DNA of 64,000 nt from Phallusia mammillata (taxonomy: Eukaryota; Chordata; Ascidiacea; Phlebobranchia; Ascidiidae). The notes under the pieces are model-generated. The model searched no databases. It worked only from the letters and a program-made list of their open reading frames with translations, and was not told the origin of the DNA. The stretch spans positions 62,001-126,000 of the forward strand of contig QLIY01000249.1 of NCBI GenBank assembly GCA_003260075.1. Reading direction: 5' to 3'. Positions 36,148 to 49,264 of this stretch are shown here, one piece after another (positions within the stretch are counted from its first letter, which is position 1; each line of letters starts with the position of its first letter). Position numbers and translations under genes: made by a program.

Positions 36148-39100
36148 CTAAAGCCAGTCCAGAAAGTTTGGAAGTTCAAAGTCAGGGTTAGCAATCCTGT
36201 AGGATTTGCGACGCACTTCTTGTGTAATTGCCAGCCAAAACACACGAAGCAAAAATGGTTGTCCTCCAATTTTTGCAATGTCTAAAAAAAGGATGCAATA
36301 AAATACAAAAAGAAATGGATGAATGGACTTTTAAAGAAGTTAGTGACATGTAATTCAATTGTAATAATGGTACTTCATGTCAAAAGTGATACTGATATAT
36401 ATATATGTGTTGTTTTAAGAAAGATAGATGTAGGTAAATGGTTGTTGACAAATATTAAAATTGAAAGATTTTGTCGGGGCAGTTTTATGTTCAACAGCAT
36501 GCATTTGTATAAACCTGTGGTAAAATGCTGCTTTTTTGAATCAAAAGAATATTATAACATTTTTTGGATCACATGTTCGCTTATTAAGTTCTTCAATATT
36601 TTGGGACAGATTAATCAACATCCCTCAGGCCATTACAAGCAAATTTGCATATTTTTAAACTCATATATACAAGCTTTATATAGGGAACAGAAAATCAAAA
36701 CAACCTAGCTTTAAACTATTTTTTACTAGCTTTCATAAAACCAGCATTAATTGGAGAAATATTGTATAAATAAATGATACAACATTCTGTCACAATTACT
36801 ACACCTTACATGACAATATACAGTATGTTTCAGTGCAGTAATAATGCCATGTTACCTGTGCATACATCTCCGTCCCCAACAAATCCTGAGTTGCACACAC
36901 AAATGGATGTACCATTTGAAAAGGTGTAACAGTGACCATCTTCATGGCAGTAAAGACAAGGTTCAAAAACTGTAGAAAACAACATAATAAAATTTAGGTT
37001 TACTAGGTTATGGCACAAGCTTGCTTTAAATGACAAACCAATAGTGGTTTGGTATTATAACTAAACCCAATTAATAGTACTGTGTGGTATTATTGTAATA
37101 TTACAGACAAATCCAGGCATAAGCATACTGATTAATTAAATAAACTGTTTAATTGCATCGGGATAGGAATCCCAACCAAAGCCATTTCGTTTGTAATATC
37201 CTCCAATTGATTGCTTATATAAGATTGGAAAATTGATTTGCAATGATCAGAATTTATAACCTGCACAGGGAAACCAGTTAAAAACATACTGGTTAATTAG
37301 CAGGAGGGTTGTGTGAACTCGCAAAATGTATTGTGTGCATGGTTAATTGAAAAACGGCTATTAGAGGATATGTAATTAACCAGATTTATCCTGCTACAGA
37401 GTTTTTTTTTAGTTGTAGGTACTGTGACAGTTTTAATTGTAGGTGCTGTAGACCAGTGCTCTTCAACCGGTGTGCACGGTGCACCCTAGTGTGCACCAAA
37501 ATATGCACGGGGTGCAACAGTACGAAAAAAGGTATACAAGGGTCATCACAAACTTTTAATGAACCATTAATATTTGACTTTCAGAATATTAGAAAAAATA
37601 TGTAGGTTTCAACTGATGTGTAAATGGACCTCTGTATTTAAAAAAAAAATGTTGATACTTTCAGTGCAGCTGACGTATATGTACGTCAAGACGTTTTGCG
37701 CAGAGTGCGGATTGACGTTAATTTAGGTCAAAAATTTTTAATAAAAAATGTGGCTGCCCGTTAATGTACGTCCAGGCCAATCAACCCGCTCCATTTTTCA
37801 TCGCTTTTTACCTCAGTTTACCTTTTAGATAAACGGGGTGCATGAGTTCGTCACATCAACTTTAAGGGTTCACCAAACCAAAAAAGGTTGAAGAGCACTG
37901 CTGTAGACAGTTTGAAACAAAATAAACTATGGCATATAACTTTTTTATGTTTGCAAGTTACTGATGTTTTAGTTGACCTGCTTACAAAGCCCACTAAAAA
38001 CCTTTTCATGACCTGTTAGCTTTGTGGCAACCCTTTATGGTTAAATGCACATGTATAAATTACGCAGGGGCAGCTATCTTTGCCCCATAGACGTATTTGG
38101 GAGCCATTGTGGCATTTAGCATTCGCCTTGAACGCATAACATAGTTGATTGAACTTCAATTTTGTGCAGCTCTGTGCGGACTTCAGACATGGCCTTACCT
38201 TGCACGCAAACCCCTTCCTCACGTACGTAGCCTTCTATACACTCGCAGTCGTGCGAACCTGGAGAATTGCGGCACACCTCGTTCTCAGGGCAAAAATAAG
38301 GTGTTTCACACTCGTCCATATCTGCAAGGTAAAGTTAACATAGTTTTGGGTGTATTTGTCATTATTGTTTACATGGTTTACATCTGTAAAGGTATCTGAT
38401 AATGACTTTGTGTGTGTGCGTGATTGCCGAACAACAGTGAGTTGCGTATTTTCTAAAAACACATGCAGTGGAAAGTTTGTAAATGTCTGGATAACACTGT
38501 CTGAATACAGTTTACTGTGTTCATAACTGTAGATGATTTTTATCAAACCACCCTTCAATTAAGCAAATTTGTCATTCAACCGGTGTGATGCTAAACAAAA
38601 TGCTAACTTAGTTGTTTTTGAAGTACTTGCATTTTGCTGACGTTTCGCCTACCAGAACGGTAGAGCTACTGTAGAGCAATGACAGAAAATATTGCGAGCA
38701 CACAGGCGTAAATGCGGCGGAATATGATATAGTAAAAACATACCGTCTGATTATTTTAGGTTGTTTTTAAGGCGTGAATTTAACATAGGAAGTAGCGTTG
38801 GTAGCGATGGCCCAAACAGAATTCAGTACCTGTACAAGTAGTGCCATCCCCAGTAAATCCGGAAGCGCAATCACAGCTATAATACCCTGGTGTATTGAAA
38901 CAAATTGCATCGGAGTGACAAGCGGAAAGTCCTTCGCATTCATCGATATCTGAAATAGAACACAAAATGAAACCATAAGGCCCTAAAATCATGGGTTGAT
39001 TTTTCTAAGATCATGCGAGAATGTTCTGGCATTTTAAGAGCCAGAAACCGTATAAACAGGGACGTTGTACGTTAAGAATAAAATGTCATAACAGGCAACA

Positions 39101-42100
39101 ACAGAATCAGCCTAAGCTACATTTACTTTTCAAATATCAAAATATACTTGAAGGGCGGCATATAACGTTAAAATGCGTTTTTTTTTCATGAACAGTTTAA
39201 TTAAACGCGACCCAGTTAAAACATGTAGTTTTCGAGATGTATTGCAAAAAAATATATAAACGTTTTGTCCACGCTACCCATGTGCGTGAATCTGTAGGCA
39301 TTGATTCCTAACCGGTACCGTTGTTAACATCCACTTTAAATCACCAGTCAGTTTTTGCTCCCTCTCCAGTAATTATTATTCCTTAACCCAAATGATTTAG
39401 TAACCCGCATTCCTAAAGTTATATTTCGCACCCCCTATGCTTATGAGCAGTTGTGGGATTCAATTTTTTTGTCAGCGGGTTCTACCACAAAAGTCATATT
39501 TTTCAGCCGGTTCTGTTGCGAAAAGTCCATTGACAGTAACCAGTAATGCTAACCGGTTCGCCGATCTCATAAAATTTTGTAATACGGTTCTATAGAACCG
39601 GTGCGAACCGGCTGAATCCCACCACTGGTTATGAGCACCCAATCAGTAAAAAATGCCTAGCGATTTAATAGAGAACCTTCGCAATTGATTCCATCGCCTT
39701 CATATCCAGAATTGCATGCGCATTCGTAGCTTCCAATCGTGTTGCTGCATGTTGCATCATCGTGGCAGTTGTCCAACTCGAATTCACACTCATTGATATC
39801 TGTCAATTGTAATAACACATTAGTTAAGCTTTTTTTTATTTCTTTGTTAGATTCATTGCACATTTTTAGCGCGTAAAAAAGTTTCGCCATTGATGTCGAT
39901 TTAGCAATTTAAAAAATTTAGATGTGTGGGCCTTCAAAGAGCGAAAAACGCATGTGGTTAAGTTCATTGTGGCCGTTTGTTTTTCACAGAAGATTTCTAC
40001 AATACAAACCATGGTTTGGTAGATTATTCCCCGCTAAATGTAATTTTGTATGAGCTCTTAGTCTAAATCAGTCTTACACGCTTTCACCGGTTTAGAATTT
40101 TCTAAATATCCATGTGTGTTTACGACTGTCTCTCAGGACAATAAACAAAAGAGATGGTTCTACCATTGATCTTTCGCTATGTTAAGGTTGTCGTAAGGCC
40201 GTTTTGCCGTATTTGTACGTCAAAGAATCGTGCTCTTAAACTACATATTGGTTTTTGTTGTTGTTTCTACAAAAGGCACGCGCGTGTTCAGATAGTTGGT
40301 GGTTTGTGTTTTGTTAGCATCCAGAGCAAACAGTTTTTAAGGTTATAGCTACACTAGCTTCGCATCGATGAATCTGTATCAACGCGGCGATCGCCTGTCA
40401 GCCATTGTTACGGACACTCGCATGATCGCATGATATATTTCTCGCTTTTTTACTTTCTGGCATATACGACAAATTTTAATAAGATTCTTCACCGATATCT
40501 TTTCGGATGAAAAACAAATCAAGTGTCGTAAGTGCCCGATAAATTTAAATGTCCCTAGATAATTTACGTTATTGTCAAATGCACATGAGACGTAATTTAA
40601 GTTTACGCTTTACGTACATTTTTATTTGTAACATACCCTTACAAAACATAAAACTTGCTTGCGTTTTTATAATCAATTTGTATAAATGATTTTTAACTTT
40701 GCAATTCATACATTACTGTACGTGTTGTTTTAGGTTGTCAAAAAAAAAATTACCTGAACAATTGCTCCCATCTCCTGTATATCCTGGCTTGCATACACAG
40801 AAAGTTGCCCCGGAATCCAAGAAACAACCGGCATTTTCGTCACATACTGTCGACGTACATTCGTCGAAGGCTGCCAAGGTACAAATTACAAACTTTGTCG
40901 TTCACCACAATGCCGAAAATTTATTCAATGCAACATATGTGCTCGTGTAAAATAAAGAAGGCCGATACTTCCTTTTTATTTATGCCCATACTTACAAATT
41001 ATACGTTTAAAACGGGACATTTTAAAACTCGCATTCAACGCAATCTACTTGTAAAAGTCTATTTTTAAACTCACATTCAACGCAGATCTACTTGTAAAGA
41101 AATTTTCTTTTTACATTACAACAACATAATCTTAGACATCCTTCATTGTTGATCTTGTATCATGCGTAACTTACGGCACCATTTTAGTACCCACCCAGCA
41201 CATGTGAGAACATTATTCCAAAAGGGGTGTGTGAAAAACAACATTTTTTATAAAAATTGCGTAATTTACCCCATTTCAAACTGCAAAATGTCGATTTAGT
41301 TGATATGTGCTCGGTTTCGACAGATTTAGGTCTGATTTAGTCCATTATATATCTTTGCTCAATATGGATATGCAGAAAATTGTGTATATCAGACTTCTAC
41401 CAGCAACTAACGGTTATTGTCAGTAGCGAAGCGGTATTCTGTAATATTCTTAAGTTTAGCGGTATTCTCATATTTACCTATGCAAAAGAAACCAGGTCCT
41501 GTGAAACCGAAGTTACACGTACAGTCGTAAGATCCCTCGTTGTTTCTACAAGACGCGTCAGGATGACAACCATCGATTCCCAAGGCGCATTCATCGATAT
41601 CTAAACATGTAATATGATTAGGTACTTGTTTCCTGGGGTTGACGACTAGGATTAGCCTTAGAAATTTCTGTTGCACGTTTATTGCAATGAAAAAATCCTT
41701 TTTGTAATTTCACCTAAAAATAAGTGTCCGTATTTTTATTGATAGCGAAACTCGCCCCGGATTTTTGTACACACCACTATAGACCAGGGGTGTGCAACCT
41801 GCGGCCCGCGGGCCAAATGCGGCCCTTCATTAAATGTTGTGCGGCCCGCAGAGACCCTTGGATTTCAAATATTCTAAGAAACGAGTCCAACTCGATGCTA
41901 TTTTTCTGTGACCTGGCAATATGTGGCTAGAATCAAATGCGACTTTAACTTGTAGTAATGCATATTTGGTAAGCAACAAAGAAAAATCACCTTGTGTTAT
42001 ACACAGGTGCGGCCCGCGATCTAATTTTGGCCCCACAGCGACAAAGGTTGCACACCCCTGCTCTAGATTGTAGAATACACTCGTAGAATACACACACACA

Positions 42101-44753
42101 CGAATTTTACTTTTTACTATGAATATATTAGTACATGCGTTTGTAGAAAAAGGCTTTACTGACGTTACAACAAATATTCGTGTCGTGTAACTGGATGAAG
42201 TCATTTACACTTTTAACTCTGTTACATTTTAGCACAATCCTGGTAGTCAAACCTAACTAAATCTGCAAAGAAAATGTATTTTCTCAGAGATCTGTTTACT
42301 AGTCTTTTTTAAATATTAACGGAAAGCCTTAAACTCTTGCGAAACTACATGTGTCATCATTTGGTGGTCACGTGCCTTACTATATAGATGCAGTGTTCGC
42401 GTAAATTTGTCTTGAGTCGTCGGTTCTAATGCTGGAAAACAGTATTACCTGTACATGTAGTAACGCCGTCACCAGTGTAGCCAGTTTCGCATACACATTC
42501 AAATGTTCCAGGCACATTGACGCAGGTAGCGCGATCCATGCAGTTGTCTGTTTCATCCGTGCATTCGTCAATATCTGTGCAACAAATTTCCCCTTGAATT
42601 TAGAAAAAGGTTGTTTTAACTGTAGTCTGGGGCATGTATCTACTGTGTTTGTCCAAATTTGGTAAATAATCCCTACAAGTTTGCATCCAGGTCTGAAAAG
42701 TGGAGTTACCATTTTGCTCGTTTCCTTCCTTGTTGCGCTCTCTTTAGGACACCTGGGTTAGTTTTGTAAGTTATATGTAGTGGTAAATTAAAAACAGCTT
42801 AACTTGATGTAGACCAGTGGTTCTTAACCCTTTTTCCTATGTCTTGTCTATGTATCTTTTTGAACACGACATGACACATGAAAGTTTTTCTTTAATAGTC
42901 TTTATCGGTGTTAACACTGTATATAACAAAGTTTGTCCAATGGATATTATGTCGTCGATACTTTCTCTTGATAAAATCATTCAGTACACAGGTCAATAAC
43001 CTGAACGCAGCTTAACTAAGAATGAAAACGGTCAAAGTGGAATAAAACGAAGTCTTGTAGCTTAATCTTTCCGACAAAAAATATTGTTATTTTCAGCCAA
43101 CAATTGTTTCGAAAATTCTCTTATGATCACAATAATCTTGATTGAACGCTTAATGTGCAAGATCATAGCGTTTTGTGGAACTTTGCAAATATATCTACCT
43201 GGACAAATGGTTCCATCGGGAACCAATTCAAGTGGCGCAAAACTCCGAAAACTGGCATCTTTGATGAAACCGTCCGGACAACTGCACTGCGCTCCTCCTC
43301 TTGTAACCAAGGTGCAAGTGGCGTAAGGATCGCAAGGCTGATCGTCGCCCTCCAACAAGCAGGGATTTTCAACTGTCAGTATAGTTTAGCACTGTACTAA
43401 GCTTACACGGGTATTTAGGTAGAAAATAGTTTGCAATGCATGCAAGGGCTTTGTGATTTTTTGATAAAAGGTATCTGGAAACGTTATATTAGCGTTTTGT
43501 TATGCATGGCATGAATGGACGTAATAGATCATAAATTTCAATGTTATTACTGAATGTACTTTATATCTACACAGACGCTATGCGAATTTTGAGTTGTATA
43601 TCTTATTTATGCAAACAAACATGTCCCCTATCATCTTAGCATTTTTAAACAAATTGTAATTGATGGAGAATAATGTATGAACTTTTCTACAATCCTACCT
43701 ATTCGGTCGTTTGGCTCTCCATCAAAAAAATCCACCACTAAAGGAACACCAATAGGAGGGTAGGCTAAATATGCTGTGCCGGTCGGGAGTTCAATTCCGC
43801 GAAAAACGATGAACGACTCGACAACCACGAATGCTTGCAAAAACAAAAGCGTATTAAAATCAGAATGTGAAGGTGCTACACCAGAGTTGTAAATCGGGTA
43901 GGGTTCGGGCCTGGGTTTCTTCACAAAAAACGGGCTTGATTCGGGACCGACTTTACACTCTGTGTCAGAATTTTTTTGAATAAATTTCACTAGCCAAGTA
44001 GCCGGTTGCTGGACCTGACCTAATGTCAAACAGCCCTAAAACACCTTGTTCAAGACCAATCGTCTATTGTGTATGTTGTCTTGGTCTTTCCTGAGGCTTC
44101 AATGTATAGGCCCGTCAATTAAACTTTCGGGCCTAAACGGGCTTTATAAACACGATTCGGGTTCGGGCCGGGTTTCGGGCTTGTACCTTCGGGTTCGGGG
44201 TCCAACTTCAAGCCCGTTTACAACTCTAGTTGACACAAAAAATGATGTGCTTAGTTGAATGAACATTTCCAGGTTGATTAAAGTCTAAAATTGTGATGCA
44301 GTTTGTCTTCTATGTTTTAAAAAACGTAGTTTGTGTTATAAAATTACCAAGTGAGTGAAGAATTTGATGAATTAATTAACTTAACCTGTTGTACTGCCGA
44401 AATTGCGTTAGCATGTGTTTTACATGAGTAAAATGTAAGCATAAAAAAAAGATGTACATTATGCTACATTAAGTGAGCGACGTCGCTCATAAAGGGTGTA
44501 TTGGTCCTTATTTTTGTTTACAGTTACTCTAAACAAGACACAAAATCCAACATAATACATCCTATTTTAAGCGATGTAGGTTATTTCTTTATAGCTTAGC
44601 CAAAAAAGTTATGATTTTTTTTTCATTTATTGCGAGAAATGAGTTTAAATTGAAGATTATACTGTATTTTACAGATCACTTACTTGCGTTAGGATCAATT
44701 GCCGCAGTTGCCGTCGCCAACATGGCGACAAGAATTACGGATGTTGGCAGCAT
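36148..44753 (-). CDS. Secreted protein with eight EGF-like modules
   Basis: Eleven minus-strand exons join in phase to 452 residues: 44684-44753, 43699-43833, 43199-43372, 42449-42574, 41478-41600, 40754-40870, 39677-39799, 38830-38949, 38199-38321, 36856-36969, 36148-36281. Residues 1-18 are a signal peptide (MLPTSVILVAMLATATAA). Residues 24-68 form an unrecognised domain (VESFIVFRGIEL). Eight EGF-like modules, one per exon, follow from residue 69 to 408. Several start DIDEC or DINEC with the GFTGDG turn typical of calcium-binding EGF. The last exon encodes 44 residues (KIGGQPFLLRVFWLAITQEV) ending at TAG, with no membrane anchor. All coding introns are phase 1, so modules can be added or skipped freely. 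Such proteins act in extracellular matrix or egg coats; no specific orthologue was recognised. Introns hold three hAT elements and other repeats. Confidence 0.87.
37454..37900. mobile_element. hAT-type miniature transposon (CAGTGCTCTTCAACC ends)
   Basis: CAGTGCTCTTCAACC at the left and GGTTGAAGAGCACTG at the right are exact inverted repeats. The 8-bp duplication CTGTAGAC is exact (37446-37453 and 37901-37908). It is 447 bp and non-coding, in the last intron of the EGF gene. Confidence 0.94.
38640..38705 (-). repeat. Degenerate hammerhead-type retroelement end
   Basis: On the minus strand CTACC-GTTCT-GGTAG forms a stem followed by GCGAAACGTC, resembling stem II plus the GAAA core of a hammerhead. 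The CTGATGA half of the core has decayed, so it should not cleave. It lies in an intron of the EGF gene. Confidence 0.45.
39448..39627. mobile_element. hAT-type miniature transposon (TGGGATTCA ends)
   Basis: It begins CAGTTGTGGGATTCA and ends TGAATCCCACCACTG, with a near-exact 8-bp duplication (CTTATGAG and GTTATGAG). It is 180 bp, with AACCGGTTC blocks inside. A truncated relative ending CCCACCACTG lies at about 51365-51494. Confidence 0.85.
41785..42060. mobile_element. hAT-type miniature transposon (CAGGGGTGTGCAACC ends)
   Basis: CAGGGGTGTGCAACC and GGTTGCACACCCCTG are exact inverted ends; the element is 276 bp with GCGGCCCGC blocks. The flanks CTATAGAC and CTCTAGAT match at six of eight positions and resemble the TCTAGA-like target preference known for some hAT groups. 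It sits in the EGF gene intron between the exons at 42449-42574 and 41478-41600. Confidence 0.88.
43883..44227. repeat. GGGTTCGGGCC-rich repeat, copy 1
   Basis: About 345 bp with inverted ends AGAGTTGTAAA and TTTACAACTCT. GGGTTCGGGCC and GGGTTTCGGGC blocks lie near both ends. Long internal stretches match the copies at about 50060-50412 and 59901-60230, for example CAAACTTTGGGCCTAAACGG-type sequence. No clear target duplication was found, so the class is uncertain. Confidence 0.75.
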
Positions 44754-47700
44754 TTTACCTGTACCGATATCTACTGCTGATGACACAAACAAGTTAGTAA
44801 CATTTTCGTAAAAAAGATTTCAAGTTTTTTTTTTAAACCGTACATTACTGCCTTCTACCTCATATATGCTCACATTTTTTTTTCAAGTTCTAACATAATC
44901 TATCTTGTGCTAAAATATGAATTTGCCAGCTTAACGGCGCGAACACATAGTTTAGTTAAAGCAACACAACAAACAACAAAAAACTTTATTTCATGTTCTT
45001 TGCCGGCGCTGCTGTAGCAAGGCAGACAAAAAACGAACCATATACGTTTTCCAAAACGATAGGATTCAGTTGGCACATAAACAAAGAAGGTTTTTTTCTT
45101 TGGCACGCCCGAAAGGTGCGCCACGCTTTCTTTGTATTCCAAATGAAGTGTAACGACGGCCTAAATGTCTGGTCCTGGCCCAAGTTTCTAGCTTGTTAAG
45201 ATGGTCACTTTTACCTACTTTGGGGGTCTGTTTTGAATCATTTGTTTTTCATATGTTTTCCTTACAATCGGCTTAAATTAAAACACTTGTTCTCACGTTT
45301 TGTATCAGGGAAAAACGCTTGTGGTATTGTGTTGGTTGGAATTTCAGTAAACACTTTAAAACAAATGAACAAAGAAAACACATTTGCTCTTATACACTTT
45401 TTTACCAAGCCACACATTATGCTTCTTCAGTGTTTACAATCGGTTGTTGTAATTTGCGCACAATCTATGATACTTTTCATTAAGTATGTTTGCAAACCAT
45501 AGGAAGTCGATTTTTATAGAACTAACTCGTGGGTTCTATTAATTTTATTAATAGAACTAATTTTATTAATATTTTTTCATTCGGCACATGAAAATATTAG
45601 TTCCGCGCATAGCAAGCTGAGGACACTTTGCACTGCTATATAGTTATACTTGGAGTTGTGTTTTGTCATATACACCCACGTCATCAAACTCCAAAACATC
45701 ACTCTGCAAAAACCAACATTTCTTCGATTCATTTCAAACACTGTTGTGAAAATATAGTCTAGTTTGGGCAAAGGGCGAAACTGACTATAAAAAGTTTAGA
45801 AAGCCCAGTTTCACAAAAAATGTGCTTCTCAAGGGTCGACCTTTTTGCGTTCACATACTATGTCGATAACCTTTCGGACATTTATTTTCAAGTGTCGACC
45901 TTTCGGAGTTTAGATAAGCATTCATCATTTTTGGAGCATTTCATAGACTTTTGAAAAATGTGTACTGTTAAAGTGGTTTAATTGAAAAAACGAGTACTGT
46001 ACTATATTGCAAATGTTTTTGTTTGTCATGGCCTAATGTTTTTTAGGCAAATTTTGAACAGTTATTTCATGCACAGCGGTTTAGTTGAAATTATGTAGAC
46101 ATCGTCAAACTGCTTTTTGTGTGATTCTCCTTTTTGTAATGTGCGTGCCGTCAGTTTTTACTTAGTTGCATTTATGTTTGTGATAAGGTGTGTTTGTAGC
46201 TGATGGTGTGTTTAACCTGGCCTACTGCGACATTTATGATAAAAATAGTCGTGTTTATTATCAGGTTGCGTGGCAACGCGATCAAAAACACCCATTCCCG
46301 TGTCAGCTGTCTTTCAAACTGACTCGCTTGATTCGTTTGCCAAGATAAGTGCCTCGTCACGGATTGGTAAATGATAAAAGCTCCCGGATGTCAGGATGTC
46401 AGGATGTCAACCACACCCAGTTTTTTTTCTCGTACTAACGTCATTAATATAAATTAAAGCCTTTGTGAAATTGTCATGTGATATTGAACTTGTACTGACT
46501 TCTGTCTGAATAAAGCGTGCTCAACGCGGCTGAACTCTGTGAGAGAACGTGGTTTTAATGTCATCCGTCGCTTGTTTGTTGTTTAATAAACTTTTTGTTC
46601 AGTTAGTTGAAGCTTAACTAAAAGATTAAAATGCGCTTGTCGAGCTACTATCAAATTTTACTTATACTTGTAATTTTACTGGTTTAATTGCCACGCTGTG
46701 ATGTGTTATTTGTGTATAAACACGTACTATCATGCTCCAACGACGGACATCAATGTGTGGTTTTCTTTTCTCCCGTGTTGTAACATTGCGAACAAAAATT
46801 TTAGGGTGTTAACGCATTGCGTAGTTCTCCCTGACACCCTAAACAGTACAGTCAAGCGTATTACCAGCCATTACTAGAATAATTTTATGCTGGCAAAGAC
46901 ATTGCCCACGCACAAAGAGAGCTCAAGGATCGCCCCCTACGCAAAAGTATTAAGTCACGAACGGGCTTTTGTATTTTTATCCTTCCGCTCATTGCGCAAC
47001 AAACACGTGTTGAAAGACATTCAATTTCTCAATAACCGAAGGCTTTCTCAAAATCCCCAGTACTAAGGACAAAGCTCCACTTGTATCAGCAGAAAAATTC
47101 TACGTGGCTTGATGGACGAGAATTCCATACTTTGTCTGTACTGACCAGCTCTTAATCCAACGCAATGTTTGCCGAAGATTTTTGGGCTATTTTGGCTTAA
47201 ACTCGGGCTTATGGACATTGTATTGATGGCGCCGCAATTTGCGGGAACCCATATGTTTGATGTGAATAACTGGTTGTCAAAATCCTTATCTACACATAAG
47301 TCCCGGTTTTATCGAATGCGAGATATTAATTTCTACAGATGAAAGTTTACGCCTTGTTTTGAAGCAGGATTTTGTTTTTGAAGCAGGATCTTGTTTTGAA
47401 GCAGTCCATGCCGTTACGCCAGGAGTGTCCAAACTTTTTTATGGTGGTCTATTTTATCAGACGAGTCGTCCCCGGCCTAACGTTTTTTAGGGAAGTTTTT
47501 AACCGTAGAATTAGAACACAAATACATGAGATTAAAGAAATTAGGGGATTTTATTGCGTCAGCACCATGTATACTTCCTTTTTACTGGTAAATAGTTTCG
47601 TGGAAAACTTTGTGTAAAGACGCCAGCCGCCACAACCCAAAAATTTAATCCACAGGAGGCCGCATTTGGCCCGCGGGCCGCACTTTGGACAACTAAAGCT

Positions 47701-49264
47701 ATATCTGTGAATACGCATGCCAGTTTACGCCATGTACGTTGTCTTTTTTCGTGCCTTACGTTGAGTGGTTTGAAATGGCTGTGTGTTATACAGCACCACT
47801 GTGCGGCGGAATTTTAAGGTACCTAAGTGTTGGATTACACATGTGGCCCACGCGTTGTTTTTGAAACGACTTATTTTATCAACTTAATCGCCTACGTAAT
47901 TTATGGAGAACTTTTATTCCGAAAAAATGGCATTTATTGTTTGCTTTATTTCTTTGTTAATAGAGTAATACACACCTGTAGAGTAATACAAGTTGCACTT
48001 TTATCGCATCACAATGCACATTGTTACGACCACAATCTTACTCGTGCTTTAAAAGTCAGTGAATATTTCTTGCTTCATTGGGGTACATCTGATATCAGAG
48101 GCTTGCGCAAAACGCATTTAGCAGTGAATTATCTCCTGCGCTCTGCAGTGATATAGATTATGCCAAATAGGAAACGAAAAGCAGGTAACGCTAACAGAAT
48201 ATTCAAAGAAAGGTGGACATGTGACTTTAAATCCCCTGTACACGTAATCAGTAATTTCGGACAGCCATATGGCAAACTCGCTTCGCATTGCTACGTCGTC
48301 CATCTCACTGAATATTGCCAAACTTGTCAAAGAAAAACAGTGCCAAACTTCACACTGAAATGTCGACGTGTAGTAAAAACTTCGTTGACTTTACTATATC
48401 TTGGTGTGTTTATTGTTCTTATAATTGTAAAGATCTAAGATTAGAATTTCGGTGTGAGGATTTTAATTAGAAATAATAAGACACCCATTTGTAAGATTAC
48501 AAACTAGCAGTAAACAGTCAAGTGACCCGCGCAATCATTCGTAAACCACATTTGGCCCTTTTGCTAAAAAGGTTGGACACCCCTGTTTTAAATCTTGCAT
48601 TTCTCTCCAGACCAGACACTAGTTGAATATATGATGTGCGTATATTTGTAAATCTAACAGATGCGAAAAACATCGACCAAAGCTTAAATCAAGAAAAGTA
48701 TACAATACGATTTTCGATCAATTTATTATATGTTACATTTTGTTAAATTTAAAGGCTATGTTTGCATGTAACTTATTTAAGTTGATTTAAAAAAAATCCG
48801 GCTCAGCATTACCTTGCTAAAGTTTCGAGCCCATTTTGTCTTTGCCTTGCTCGATTTAATTCAAAACTTTGCTTTGTTCGTTCGCACAAACGTCAAAAAC
48901 CGGCGAAAGAGTACGAAAGCGCTTTGAGAGATATATTCTGGTCATTGAAGCGGCTAATACGTTTCGCTGCATACTTCTTTACAATGGGGTTTTATTACAA
49001 TCGCGTTTTAAGTGCAATTAAAGGGCCTTGGATCTTCAAAAACGCAAAAGCGTTTAAAGGTGAAGAGCAAAATTAACTTCTAAAGAAACTTTTGCACCAA
49101 AGGCATTACGTAAACCAACTTAAATAAACAGTTCTACCTTAGTTTTAGCAGGGGTGATCATTGTCTGGTTTGTAAATTAAAAAAAATCATTTCTATGTCT
49201 GTGTAAAGTTCATTTACATTGATACAATAACATAGATACATATTTGATATATTGCATGTGGTTT
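44754..49264. other. Spacer between the EGF gene and the first ZP gene
   Basis: No gene is called. Present are a short tandem repeat (GGATGTCA units near 46385-46405), hAT-like pieces at 47420-48585, and AT-rich unique sequence. The promoter of the EGF gene should lie just right of 44753. Several short frames lack splice partners and family motifs. Confidence 0.45.
47420..48585. mobile_element. hAT-like fragments, probably two nested or adjacent pieces
   Basis: A left end CAGGAGTGTCCAAACTTTTT occurs at 47420. A GGCCCGCGGGCCGCACTTTGG stretch near 47670-47690 looks like an eroded right end, and a proper right end AAAGGTTGGACACCCCTG lies at 48568-48585. Flanking duplications do not match, so whether this is one or two elements is unresolved. 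Confidence 0.5.

Noticed and set aside
36319-36708. 129-residue plus-strand frame
   Set aside because: Composition is that of AT-rich noncoding DNA, no motif, and it faces the last intron of the minus-strand EGF gene.
42815-42830. hAT-like left end CAGTGGTTCTTAACCC, and a similar CAGTGGTGCTCAAGACC at 51031
   Set aside because: No matching right end or duplication was found for either; too short to call as elements.
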